Assembly: GCA_040954595.2 (NCBI GenBank)
Contig: CM082594.2
Coordinates: forward strand, 5,890,001-5,954,000
Direction: 5' to 3'
DNA: 64,000 nucleotides
Source of the DNA: Balanoglossus misakiensis
Taxonomy: Eukaryota; Hemichordata
Shown: in pieces, positions 12,893-24,600 of the stretch
Position numbering within the stretch: position 1 is the stretch's first letter
How the letters are laid out: each line of letters opens with the position of its first letter
Notes under the pieces: model-generated
What the model was told of the DNA's origin: nothing
What the model saw: the letters and a program-made list of their open reading frames with translations, nothing else
Databases searched by the model: none
Translations under genes and position numbers: made by a program

Positions 12893-15800
12893 GGTTGCCT
12901 ACCCAACTGCCTACCTACCTTCCAGGAAGACAGAGAACCTGGTACTGTGAATTTTGCCAATGGGTCTGCCACACCCATTTAATATTAAACTACCAGATAT
13001 TTAATAATATTAGATGTTCCGTGATCACCGATTTAATTGAAGCAATGGGATCAGGTGTTCCTGCCGTGCGTGTGTGGCCTCGACTGAGGACACGAATTGT
13101 ACTTCTTGAGACACAGAAGTCTCGCTGTTGTGTTAGCAAGAATCAGAGTTTCCATGGAACACAATCCAGGTTTTTTTTCTGCTGTGATAATAAATCATGA
13201 TTGTTAGCCCCTTTCAAAACAGAACATGTTTGAATGGATGGAACTGGCAGGCGCACCTGAACCGGCGTATGATGGATGCGTTTGTACCGGCGCGTCATAT
13301 ATTGTATACAGCCATCCTGTCCGTCTGAGGCCCCCTATTCATCTCTTAAATCGTACAATTAGGCAAGTTGCAATGTCAGAAGCAACCGTGGAAAATCTGT
13401 GTGCGTCTCTTTCTGAAAAGTGATATCCAGGATGCGTTGGACAAAGGAGCTCTAAACATGTAGAGACGGTATTAGATCGGTAATAGCTTTATTTTGCATG
13501 TAAAGAGGGTTCTGGATACCGGAGATTATGGGACGCAAATAGTTTTAGGAAGAGTACCTCAAAAGTAAATTTAAGTTTGATCACCTATCAAATGCACATT
13601 AATAAACATGAGTTTAACAAACAATCAGCAGTGAAAAGTTTCTACTTTATGAAGTGCTCTTTTTTCATGTTACAACTAACTCTGGTGACTCATCAAAGGT
13701 CAGAACTCAGTCGAAGAAAGGAAAGGCCGTTTTATCTTTCATGTACTTGACGCGCACGCGAGAACAGATTATTCGTTGCCATAATCACCTGTTCATTCAA
13801 CCGAAACAGCTACAGCGATATACAAGCACGTGGTAAATGTCGAGAAACTTCTGAACAAACACACACGTTGTACACAGCGTGGGCTTAATGAGCTGTTCTT
13901 AGTCAAGCCTCGGCGGAACGCAACCTGAAATGAATTCCATCAGATGCTGTGTGGCCGGGAATGTGTAAACATAGATTCTAATTATCACTTGGGCACTTGT
14001 TTTGAAAGGGTGATGGTCTTTTCGCAGCGGGGATTTCTCGCCTCGCAAGATGTAATGTTTGATATTCTGGGGGTGAAGGTCACTCGCGATACCTCCGCGT
14101 TTGTGATAATGGTTGAAATCGATCGATTGTATTAATCTGATCGAGATGTGTGCATGAATGCTTCGCGTTGGCGATCCGTTGTGAGCGAGAGTGTGTACCG
14201 GGGGCAAAATAATCATTTCACACATCGTGTTCAGATAGACAGTTTGGATGAATATGTCGACATGACACAGGTATTCACACAGCGCATTGCGTGCACACAA
14301 ATTACTTTCTTCATGGCTGCTTGCCTTGCTAGCTTGATGCCTGCATACCAACGCATATCTCCCTCACCACTACCTCCCTACCGAGCCAACAAGCCACTGA
14401 ACATCCTGAAACAAACCCGTGCCCCATTCTCGCGAGTCATCTATCAGAAACTGTTGCATACCTAGAAACATATTTTTAATGTTTCTCTCATCTTGTGAGG
14501 TCACAAATACACTAGAGTCAAGACAAACAACCACTTATAGTCTGAAACAGAGAGAGACAGAAAATGGCGGCCCTGCCAGTTCCACAGTAAGGTGGACGCC
14601 CTATGACCCCTGCCACACGTGGCGCTGCAGGAAACAGCTGAGCTCTTGCGGTTTGATAAAATTTACTTACTGCGCAACTACTTTTAACTCTCCGTCTATG
14701 GTATGCAACTACTTAATCCAATCAGTCATTCGTGAAATATCTTTTTAACATGGATTCAAACAGCGAGTTCGAGTGTGAGAGAGAGAAGGGCAGGCAAATA
14801 GGCTGACTGACAGATGGACAGACAGATACAGGTGGCATTTCCCCCATAAGGCCATTTACCATAGCCCACGTGACCATGGGAGTGAAATCCGGATCGGTGG
14901 CAGTATGTCGTACAGTGTCACCTGCGTACCCAGTGACTTTGCATCAATCAAATTGAGCTAAGGAACACTGCACAATAAACCCAGTCTTTCCACAGACTCA
15001 GGCTTAAAACCAGAGAATGCGGAATCTTTTGAAGCTGACGTTCACAGCTTTGTGACTCTTTCCTGTCAGTTTATTCATAGACTTTGGAAGAAGATGGTTT
15101 AACGTAATTCGTGTCGCACAGTGCTCAGACAGTGTCGATTAGTCGAATACTGCATGTCGTCTTCATCATGTTTTGTGAATAAATGCCAAAAGCTACTTAT
15201 CAGTGCCGTTCGAACTCGACAACACATGGCACTTACATTATATTGGGCGACATTTCGTGATTTGCTTTTAGGCGTCATTTGACACTGAGGTGGCAATAGT
15301 TCTTAGCACTAGTACAATTGTGTGAGGGAATTACTGTAGTGATAGCTCGTTTCGTGGAATATATTTTAGGGCAAGTCCAGGTGCCCCTGTTCTGTTCGAC
15401 ATTTGTGAGTGTAATGTGTGTATTATGGCCGGCCTTCTGAATGCGTAATTCTCTGTTCTGCCGCGATATCACCTCACATGCACGAGCGTTGCTTGCTTGC
15501 CGAGCAGGAAGGGTACCGTACACCGGTGGCCGATGATATATCTATCGTATCATGTCGCCGCATGACACGTCGTGAAATTAAAAGCTACCCAGTTTCTCGA
15601 GAAAACGAAATCACAGCGAGACAAGTGTTGGAAGCACCTCAAACACTGCGTAGGTTATTAGCAGTGAGTGGAGAAATGCCGAACTCCAAATTGCCAGGGA
15701 TAATTTATTCGCAGGGAAATCGTGCGAAATTTATTAAGGGAAGGGCGAGGTAATGGCCCCGCGCGATGTACGAGTAGTAAATCAGATGACTACAACGCTC

Positions 15801-17560
15801 GGTTACGTCGATTGAGTAGACCTCGAGGTTTGATGAATCCAGCTCGAGTGCGCCGTATCGGACGAGCAAATGATATTTTCCCCCAATTTCGATCTTCTAT
15901 TTCCCTTCTTCGTTTGATGGCCGCCTGGAACTCGCGGTGACATCTGCGACAATCGAGGGCATCTCTCTCCTGCCGACTCGTGGAATGCAAAGTATAATTT
16001 GCCAACGAGAAGCTTTCTCCTCCTCCGGGGAAGATGCATTAGAGTCCAGTGAATGTTGCATAAACCATTATGAGCTATCTTCGCAGGAGAAATCTTACTC
16101 AGTTTGTGATCATATTGAGTAAGACGATATCAAAATTTCAGCTGAAAAATCCAAGTGCTCATCGCCATGCATGTCGTATGTATGCATTTTCTGGTATTTT
16201 ACCAGAGTACGAATTTAAGTCAGGCCACGCAAAAATTTCAACAACACGGCCATAATCTTCTACTGGACTCCATCTGCGCATGTGCGTATTACAAGCTTTA
16301 GAGAGCGCAGACCGCGCTTGAGCACCATTAGATTATTAAATTTTATACAATCCAGGCAGAATATCAAAAAGTTACTGCAGCTGCCGCTGTCCATCCAATA
16401 TTGATGAGTGAATCACGCGACACGGTAGACAATCGTGATCACATTCCACAAGAATGAGATAAAGACGTAAAGCGATGGAAACGAATGCGTGAATATGAAA
16501 TTAATTTTTGAAGTACATGTACACGGTCGTATAATGATGCATTTGCGGGTAATTGATTCCATGGAGTCGGCTTTGCCACGACGGTGAAATTGTTCTCTGG
16601 GGACTTGAGGGATTTAGGTGATGTGACTTCTGAATCGTCTTTCTCTTTTTCTGGCAGTGGGCGAGTCGGTTGTCAACCCTTGTAGTTGTGTCTTAGAGTG
16701 AGAACTTTGAAACGGTTTTTGCGCCGCGGTTTGGCGTTCACGTAAAATGTTACTTGCTAATAAAAGTGGCGGGATAATGCCGTCTTATAGAGTCTGGGGA
16801 GAATTCTGTCGCACAGCGGAAAACACGGGGGCTCGTTGAAGTTTAAATGTGAATAAAGTAACACCTCCGGGGTTGTTAAATGTCAGTCTTTGTAGCGTTG
16901 AAACATGAAGGACTTGATGAATTGAGACTCGGTTCTGGTGGGGGGGGGGTGAAAATTGCTTTAGTTTTTTTGAAGGCTATCATGGTATTTCGGAGTCATA
17001 GTTGCCGTTTCGTGCTTTTGTGATTGCTTTCCTCACACACGAGGGAGCCCGAACACTTATACGCCTACGGTACAGTTAATGGCTGTTCACAGCAAACGAG
17101 CGGAAGGCACTAGCCAGCGTAAAAATATTACACGGATGGATTTTTTGAAAAGTAATCGGTTTGTTACCCACTTTGATGGAAAGATTTGCTCGTCCTAGCA
17201 TGGTATCAAAAACGGAAATGAGGGTTCGTTCCGCATCGTTTAAATGATGAAGTTTCGGTGACTTCGGTTTTACAGTTTTCGAACTTCGAGCAGAAACTGA
17301 CACTAGGAAAGAGTGTTACAGTATACGTTATAATTGTGCCCTACCCCCTTACAAGCCAGAAAAAAATTAATGTGCATGGTCATGTGTGATGGTGAATGGT
17401 GACAATACGTGCACCCAGCCATACGAGTACTAGCACTCCGTGTCTCCTGTTGGCTAATCTGTTTGAATATTCAATTATCGACGACCCCTAACCTCCGCAC
17501 CGTCAGATGGATAGCCGCGCTCGCGTGGGAGCGCATTGTATAGCTGGTTATTTTTAACAG

Positions 17561-17570
17561 GGTATATACG
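17561..17570 (+). promoter_or_regulatory. TATA-like element upstream of exon 1a (tentative)
   Basis: The string ggtatatacg lies about 400 bases before the exon 1a start codon, in a region richer in CpG than its surroundings. No transcription start can be read from sequence, so the assignment is weak. Confidence 0.2.
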
Positions 17571-17964
17571 GTTTGCTGTTCGGGCGACACGATCAGCTGT
17601 GACTACGCGAACAGCTTTCCTCCGCATTTGATGTTTTCCCGGCGTTCATGAACAGTGCGTCGGCTTATCGCCGTATAAACAAGCGCGTGTTCTGACAGAG
17701 CATCGATCCGCCCGTGTTAATCGCGGAAACAAATCAGATGGTGTAGAGCTAGGAAAAAAAGACGGACATGTCGTATTAAGTCAGCTGTTTTATGGATAAG
17801 TGTAATTTAATCATATTCCAAGATTTGTAATTTCTCAAGGACTAAGGCAGATCGGGATTTTTTTCTCTCCTCAAATCGATTTCCCAGTAGCTGTGTGTGT
17901 CAAGTGGTTGGGTCATCAAGAATATTTCAGCGTGTCTTGGTTTAGCTGGGTTTTATCTGCAGGT

Positions 17965-18667
17965 ATGTTGCTTATGCGACAGATTCCTGTAGGTTGCCTG
18001 CCACTTACCGTCCTGCTAATGTGTATCAGTTGCTGTCGAGGCAGGGATTTTATCATCGGCGTGATGTTGAACTTGAACGATGACCAGTCGCAGTACTCGG
18101 CCAGGAGAGTGGCGCCGGCGATCGACATCGCCGTCGACAAGGTGAACAACGACACCGCGCTGCTGCCGTCGCACCGGCTGCGGGCACTGCTCAACAACAG
18201 CGGCTGCGACACCATCCCGGCGCTGAAGACGGCCACGGACATTCGCACCATCAACGACCCGGACGTGATCGTCGGGCCGGCGTGCTGGGTGCCGATGGAC
18301 ATCGTGGCCTCGCTGGCGGGACACTGGCGCCTGCCGGTGGTCTCCGGCGCCGCCGTCGACCCGACCTACAGCAAGCGGCAGCTCTTCCCCACCCTGACGC
18401 GCACCTACCCCCACCTGCTGAAGCTGGTCTCCGCCTTCGTCAGCATGCTGGAGTACTTCGGCGTGCAGCTGATCGGGATCCTGTACAGCCGCGACGGCGG
18501 CGACCTGCTGCAGTACATCACGGCGTTCTCGCTGGACAAACTGGTCCAGTCGACGACGACAAACGTCTCTTTTTCGAGCGACCCCGCAGGTACCAGGGAG
18601 ATAAGTAGTTCAATGTCCCCCGAAGAGAAGGAGGAGGTGTATAATAGTGTCACTGGCGTCTCAAGAA
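17965..18667 (+). CDS. NPR1/NPR2-like: Exon 1a: signal peptide and membrane-distal ligand-binding lobe, version A
   Basis: The exon encodes residues 1-234 plus one base of codon 235 (phase 1). The ATG at 17965 opens a hydrophobic signal peptide ([20 protein letters not shown]); a second in-frame ATG at 17974 would also serve. The mature part begins near [14 protein letters not shown] and has receptor-family-type features: [54 protein letters not shown]. The two cysteines (NNSGC and GPAC) fit the first disulphide of NPR ectodomains. Sequons occur at NDT, NNS and NVS. The donor is gtaggt at 18668; only this cut gives the phase required by exon 2 and joins SR to IIVICAS, matching the family's RVIYICSS. 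It is an alternative to exon 1b, to which it is roughly half identical by eye. The exon body is markedly GC-rich compared with flanking DNA. Confidence 0.9.
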
Positions 18668-21600
18668 GTAGGTACACCTTTATTCCCCCCACACACTTAA
18701 ATTGACAAGATTATTCACTCACTGCCTAAACTCAAGCTGCGACAGCCTCAGTTGTGGTGATTTCTCCACGCGACAAAAGTCGCCGTAGCTCTATCTTTAG
18801 TAAAATTCTATCGTGCCTTTGTCCGTTCGCTACGCCATTGAAATCCTTTAAAATCTGACAAAAGCGCGCTTCACCGATCTCGTCCGTGCTTCGTCATTAA
18901 GTCGCATGCAATATCATATACAATGTAGGATGTCATATTTTGGGTGCATTATTGCGTGGATGTACAGCCTTACCCAACGTAAAATCTCCTCTATCCCCGA
19001 GAAGATTAGCGTGCCTGGCGGCGTTCCGCTAATTGACGTACTTTTGCTCGTTTGCTATAGAAATGAACCACCACGTTGTCGCAAAACCAGTAGCCTCGGA
19101 TATCGCAAAATACCCCGGGGCTGACACGCGGTACTTAATCAATCTCCGAATATCTCTCATCCTAAATGAAAAGTCCTTTCCATAATTTCGTCCGTAAATC
19201 TCCAGTCTTTATTACTGACTTGAGAGCATGTTGGCAGTGTGCTTCTATTCAAATAAGCCTCTTGATGAAAGACTAAGCAGTACTGACAAGGTATTCTTGT
19301 CAACATAGTCTGAGACTGAAATGTCTGGTGGTTTATGTCAACCCACAGCTCAAGCAGCAAGAATTGTGAATGTATATGTCGACGAAAATTCCAATCTGAG
19401 CTGCATAATATAAAATATATTATTTTCATATCGTGCGATTTTTGCCTGCTGCGTATATAGTGTTTTGGGCAAATTTGTGAAACATTGAAATTCCACTATG
19501 ACAATGACGACATCACAAAATGGACTAATACCACACAGACGAGATGATTCTAATTGAATATGCAAATAATTTCAGTAACCTTTACCTCAGCCGTGCGCGT
19601 TGCGAGACACTTCCATCGCCATTCACATCTCATGCAGCGGTTGAAACGTATGCCGTGTTTCGCGCCAAAGCTATTTAGCTGGAATATGCGTAAGTCAGAT
19701 TTGGGAGAGTAGGCGAACCGAATAGTGTGCTCCGTTGCGCTCTTGCTGCAGTTGGAATGCCTTTGAATATATTTGATCGATTTTCTTGAGAGTCTCGCGA
19801 GATGCGACACTTCGATTCGAGCAAAGCTGTATTGATGAAGGTATGAAAAGCTTTTGATCAACGCAAGGCAGCATTGTTTCCTAAAAGCCACTGTAGATAT
19901 TAAACTCTCAGTATAAAGCGGGGAGAGCAACAGAGCGGGGACAGCAGACGGCAGATGAGAACACGCGACGAATGTTGCTTTATTTTAAAAAGGCTGAGAG
20001 AAAAATTTTGCTTCGTATAACTCGTAGAGTTTATACACACAAGTGATTTGTTTCTGAACTGAAACCTTCAATTATTCTGGGCGTCTGCGCCTACTCTCTC
20101 TGTTTGGATGTCGCTGACTTGGCGTATGTTCACACTTCAAAGTTTAAATTGGAATTTTCGCGAGTCAAGATGAAGCCTGGCATAGCGCTGCGTCTGTTCC
20201 GATTACTCTTGGCGTTGTCAGTGTGCGGCGGCGGCGGTGTCAGCCACGCCAGAGAATTCCGCCTGTCCGTCATCCTGAACATCACCGATGACCCGTACGC
20301 GAGTCCGTTCACGGCGACCCTGGTCAGTCCGGCCGTCGAGGTGGCCGTCGACTCGATCAACAACGACACCAGCCTGCTCCCGGGCCACAGCCTGCGGGCG
20401 ATGGTCAACAACAGCGGCTGCACCACCACCCTGGCCGTGTTCACCGTCACCGACGTGCGGACCTTCTACGACCCGGACGCCATCATCGGACCGGCGTGCT
20501 GGGTGTCCATGGACGTCATCGCCCCGCTGGCCGGCCACTGGAACCTGCCGGTCGTGTCGGGCGCCGCCGAGGACCCGACCTTCAGCAACAAGGAGAAGTT
20601 CCCCACGCTCACCCGCACCTACCCGCACTACAAGACGCTGGCCAACGCCGTGGTGAAGTTTCTGAACTTCTTCGACCTCGGCTACTTGGGATTCCTGTAC
20701 GACATTGAGAACCAATCGAACTTCATCATGGCGTTTTCGCTGGACGCGGTGGTGATGGACACGCCGAATGTCACGTTCACGAGCGACCCAGCGGGCAAGC
20801 GCGGCTTTAGGGCGACCCGCACACCTCTGGAGGACAGACTGTCGTTATATAAAGATGTCGCAAGCAGGTCGAGAAGTAGGTCTCCCATTTTAAATAAATA
20901 ATCACATTTCCAGTATTAAACAATAGGTGGCTGTCGTTTAACCAGCAGGTTCTAGTCAGAGCAGGTGGGGTGCACCTGGTTTACATATTTGTGTACTTGA
21001 TGTTCCTGATATAACACACAAGTATAAGCGTTGATCAAGATCTTTGACATTCACCGCTTATAGTTCTCGTTATCTGCCGTCTTTAGAGGTAGACGTGCAA
21101 AATCACCATTGTCAGAGGGGAATATTTTCTCTAGTTTGGCTGTTTGCGTCAATTGAATCTTGGCTTTCAGTCTGGCCGTTCACGTCTCGAAAGTGGCGGG
21201 CTCGGTCCACGTGATTTTGAATAACGCACCCAGGTTTTTGTGCCTGAATGGGTTGCGAACGAGGCTGTTGGTGATTGGCACTGACCGCAGAAATCCAGAC
21301 TGTCATATCCCGAAATACCGAATGTAATTCCGCTCGTTACTGTCATAAAATGACACATTTCCAAATCTCTCGACACAAGAATGCAACGCCTTGTTTGCAA
21401 CTGGCAGAGACAATCCGCACTGGCCGCGAGGTCTTCGTTTTCTGATAAGTTAATTTTCCGTGCCATTTCATCGCATTTCGCGAGCCCCACGCTCTGTATA
21501 GCGATGGTATTTTAGAATTAATTGGCCAGCGTGAACTCAGAAAGAACTATGTTACAGCGTATGCGAATAATGTTGTAGCTGCGACGAACACTCAGTTCCA

Positions 21601-24600
21601 AACACGAACACCCGCTCATTTTCACGTTCGGAAACTTATAAGATTTCTCAAAACAGGAGCGTGTAAATATTCCTGTTTTTGTAGCAAATTGCTTACTTTT
21701 AAATTGTGTCGCTTGGTAAAGATTACTTCGTGTCCTTTTCTAGGCTTCATCGCACTTTTCAAAAGGGAGATTCCAGCAAAATTTGAATGACAAAACCAAA
21801 AAATAAATGATCAGGTGTTCAACTCGTGCTGTTAAAAAACGTCATTCCTTGTTACTTCAACAAGGAAAACCAACTCCGTGCTCGTTTCATCCACATGGAG
21901 TTTTTTGCGGCGTCGTAATTACTTTCAGCCTTTGATAAACGTGACAGTCGTAAAAATACATTATTTTCAGCTGAAAAGGAACAGTCGGCCAAACGATTAG
22001 TGGTGTTTTTCTTCTTTTTAATGACGTGTTTACACCGACAACATCGCGATGCGAACACTGGGGATAATGACCGAAGTCTGCAGGTTGCCGAATTCTAATT
22101 TTTCGATGTTAGTCAATTATATGCTAAACTTCCATAGGTTTCTCATTGCCCACGAAGAAGTTATTGTACCGGAAATGGAAGCAATTTGTATGATAATCCA
22201 GATTAAGTAAAACGGTCTCTTCTCCATATACCAACACGGTTCAACAACTGCCCGTTCCGTACGCATCTTGCCCACGGTCGCGCATGCAAATTTAGCCATA
22301 GTTACCATGGTCAGCGGAGTCTTAGCCAATCACAGACTTTCACTTGGTTGGAGTCACATCCTCAGAAGGTTTGCGTGCATTCTTGTACATATGTAAACAA
22401 GAGAGGAGAGTATCCCTTTAGCATCTTGATCAACCATCCTTAGTGTGCTCGTATTCCCTTTTCATATTTCGTACCCTAAATTTCGGCAAACATGTGATAT
22501 ATAGCCAAAATACGCCAAATCACAACTATAGTTGTCACTCTGAAGTTGGAATTCTGCTCAACATAAAATGGAGGCAAATGTGAATTATAAATGTAATATA
22601 TATATATGGTATTAAGGACAATATATTTATCGATGGGCAGTTTGGCACGTCAGCATGGTTTAAAAACAAAGCTCCATGCTTTTAAATGTAATCAAGCAAA
22701 GGCGCGACCTGATAACATTTTCTTGTGATCGATTTTTACAAAGCGTAAATGGTCCCTTTACCATTCACTGATAAATGTATTAGCGAATAATCCCAGCAGT
22801 TGAGTTGAGTTGAGCAGTTGATGTATTAATGTGAGGGGTTGCAGAGTGCTTGGAAATAATATGAATATGCACGCGAATGAATATGTAACTATGTCTATAT
22901 TGCCGGATGTAAAGAAAACATGTTTCGACTAATGTGGGTGTTTTAATACTGGGAGATATTATTGTTTGATGTGGTTAGACTGTGTGACACAGTCTCGGTC
23001 AAAGGTCGGTTTAAGGCATTTTTGTCACCCCCTCTTAGATATCAAATGGTTCATCCCTAATGCACGCTTTATTATATCATTGACTGACGATGTACGTTTC
23101 ATTCAATTATAAAGGAAGCTTTCAAGACATGATTTTCCCTGCGATAAAGCTTCTCCGATATTATATCGATGCCGCGTTTACATTGGCATTTGTTTTCAAA
23201 GAGAAGCCCTCGATATATAACGCGCGACATTTACTCGCTGATCTGCCAACTCGAAATGTATCAGCGTACTTAACAGGCAGGAAATGAATTCTATTTACAA
23301 GTTTCCGCGCTGCAAGTACCGAGCCGTTTGTCGCTCTTCCGTCGACGGGCGAAATCAAAGCGATGGCCCCGGGGCCTGAATCACACACGGGGGATGGGAC
23401 AGAAGACAGTGACATTTCTGGAAAAAGACCCGACCGTATTGTCGACTACTTTTCGCGCAAGTATCGCCCTCAGCGCGTTTGTTTCCTTGCGTCCACAAAG
23501 CTCTGATTGTCGGGGGAATTGGACACGGCCCCCCTTGATCGTGCTGCACACCACGCGTTACACAAAACATCATCCCGATATTCTTTGAAAGCTGAGTGTG
23601 TTCACTAGGGTGTTTAAATAGTCAAGGCATCAATCGAAATATATAATGATGTGGTATTGTAGTAGAGCAGTGAGCTACGGTATTAACCATATAGACCCTG
23701 GAACGTACAAAAACATTTTTGTTTTGTTTTTCTCCGATTCGCTTTGTTTTTTCCTGTACTGTACTGTACTGTACTGTACTGTACTGTACTGTACTGTACT
23801 GTACTGTACTGTACTGTACTGTACTGTACTGTACTGTACTGTACTGTACTGTACTGTAGCCAATTCTTACCACTGTGCAGTTGTTACTTGCCCTATATCT
23901 TTGTGCGTATACTTTCCGCAATGAAACTGACACTACGAGATGCTTACTACAGAGATGAAACGGACGCATCCAGAAGTTGACAGCGCTTATCCAAGCACGC
24001 CAGCTCTGCTGATAGATTCGAGTCGTCACTTATCTGTTTGGCTGTCGCGGACAGACATGCCCCAAGTAATCTAGTACACGATTCTCCATCAACCGCGTTT
24101 TCTGATGATAAACGACTGATTTAAAATGGAAAGGTTTTGCTAGGGCTCGTACTCCAGACAGCCATTATTAACCTAGTATCTTCTTTAATCATTCCCTTGT
24201 AGAAATATTTCATTTTGAATTATTCTCTTACTTGGGTAATTGGCCAGTGCTTAATCCTCTCTTAAAGTAATGAATCGATAAATTAAATTTTCAACAAAAT
24301 GCGAAATAAATCTTTAGCTCAGTTATAAAAAAAATGAATGTTCACATAGAATCTAGAAAAGGCTAAGTTCAAATTCGCCAAGCATCACCAATATATATCA
24401 TTTTGCCTTTGGGACACTCAAGACTTGCCAAAAGCGAGTAATCATCAGATATTTATATAATTGGACCTTCCATTTTAGGCTTGCCGAAGCAGCATGCACC
24501 CTTATTATACTGTACCTTTGGGGGGACTGTGGCGATAGACTGCAAACGACGATGGAGTCGTGCGGTGAACTCGCCTAACCTGTCTACTGAGTGGAGCCCT

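Larger units (their letters stand above)
1..17560. other. Upstream region without a recognisable gene
   Basis: I read all six frames over this stretch and saw only short open frames (at most about 150 codons) with no recognisable motif, no consistent codon use and no chain of phase-matched exons. It holds microsatellites (960-1055, 5196-5272, 7707-7803, 12694-12892), a 26-bp perfect palindrome at 10004-10029 and an 11-bp stem-loop at 10529-10571. Part of it may carry regulatory DNA or non-coding 5' exons for the cyclase gene. Confidence 0.6.

Noticed and set aside
13899-14351. Minus-strand open frame of 150 codons, the longest in the upstream region
   Set aside because: Composition is irregular and no domain or signal is visible; length is within chance for 64 kb.
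14563-14590. ATGGCGGCC start with a gtaagg donor-like string after seven codons
   Set aside because: Too short to support and the donor would cut mid-codon with no partner exon.
18016-18414. Minus-strand open frame of 132 codons opposite exon 1a
   Set aside because: It mirrors the GC-rich codons of exon 1a; composition is Arg/Gly/Val/His-rich with no motif.
18668-18673. Cut two or more bases later in exon 1a (after agaagtag, before gtacac)
   Set aside because: It gives phase 2, which would frameshift exon 2; the gtaggt donor gives the conserved junction in both 1a and 1b.
20218-20715. Minus-strand open frame of 165 codons opposite exon 1b
   Set aside because: Same cause: a shadow of strongly G/C-ending codons on the plus strand.
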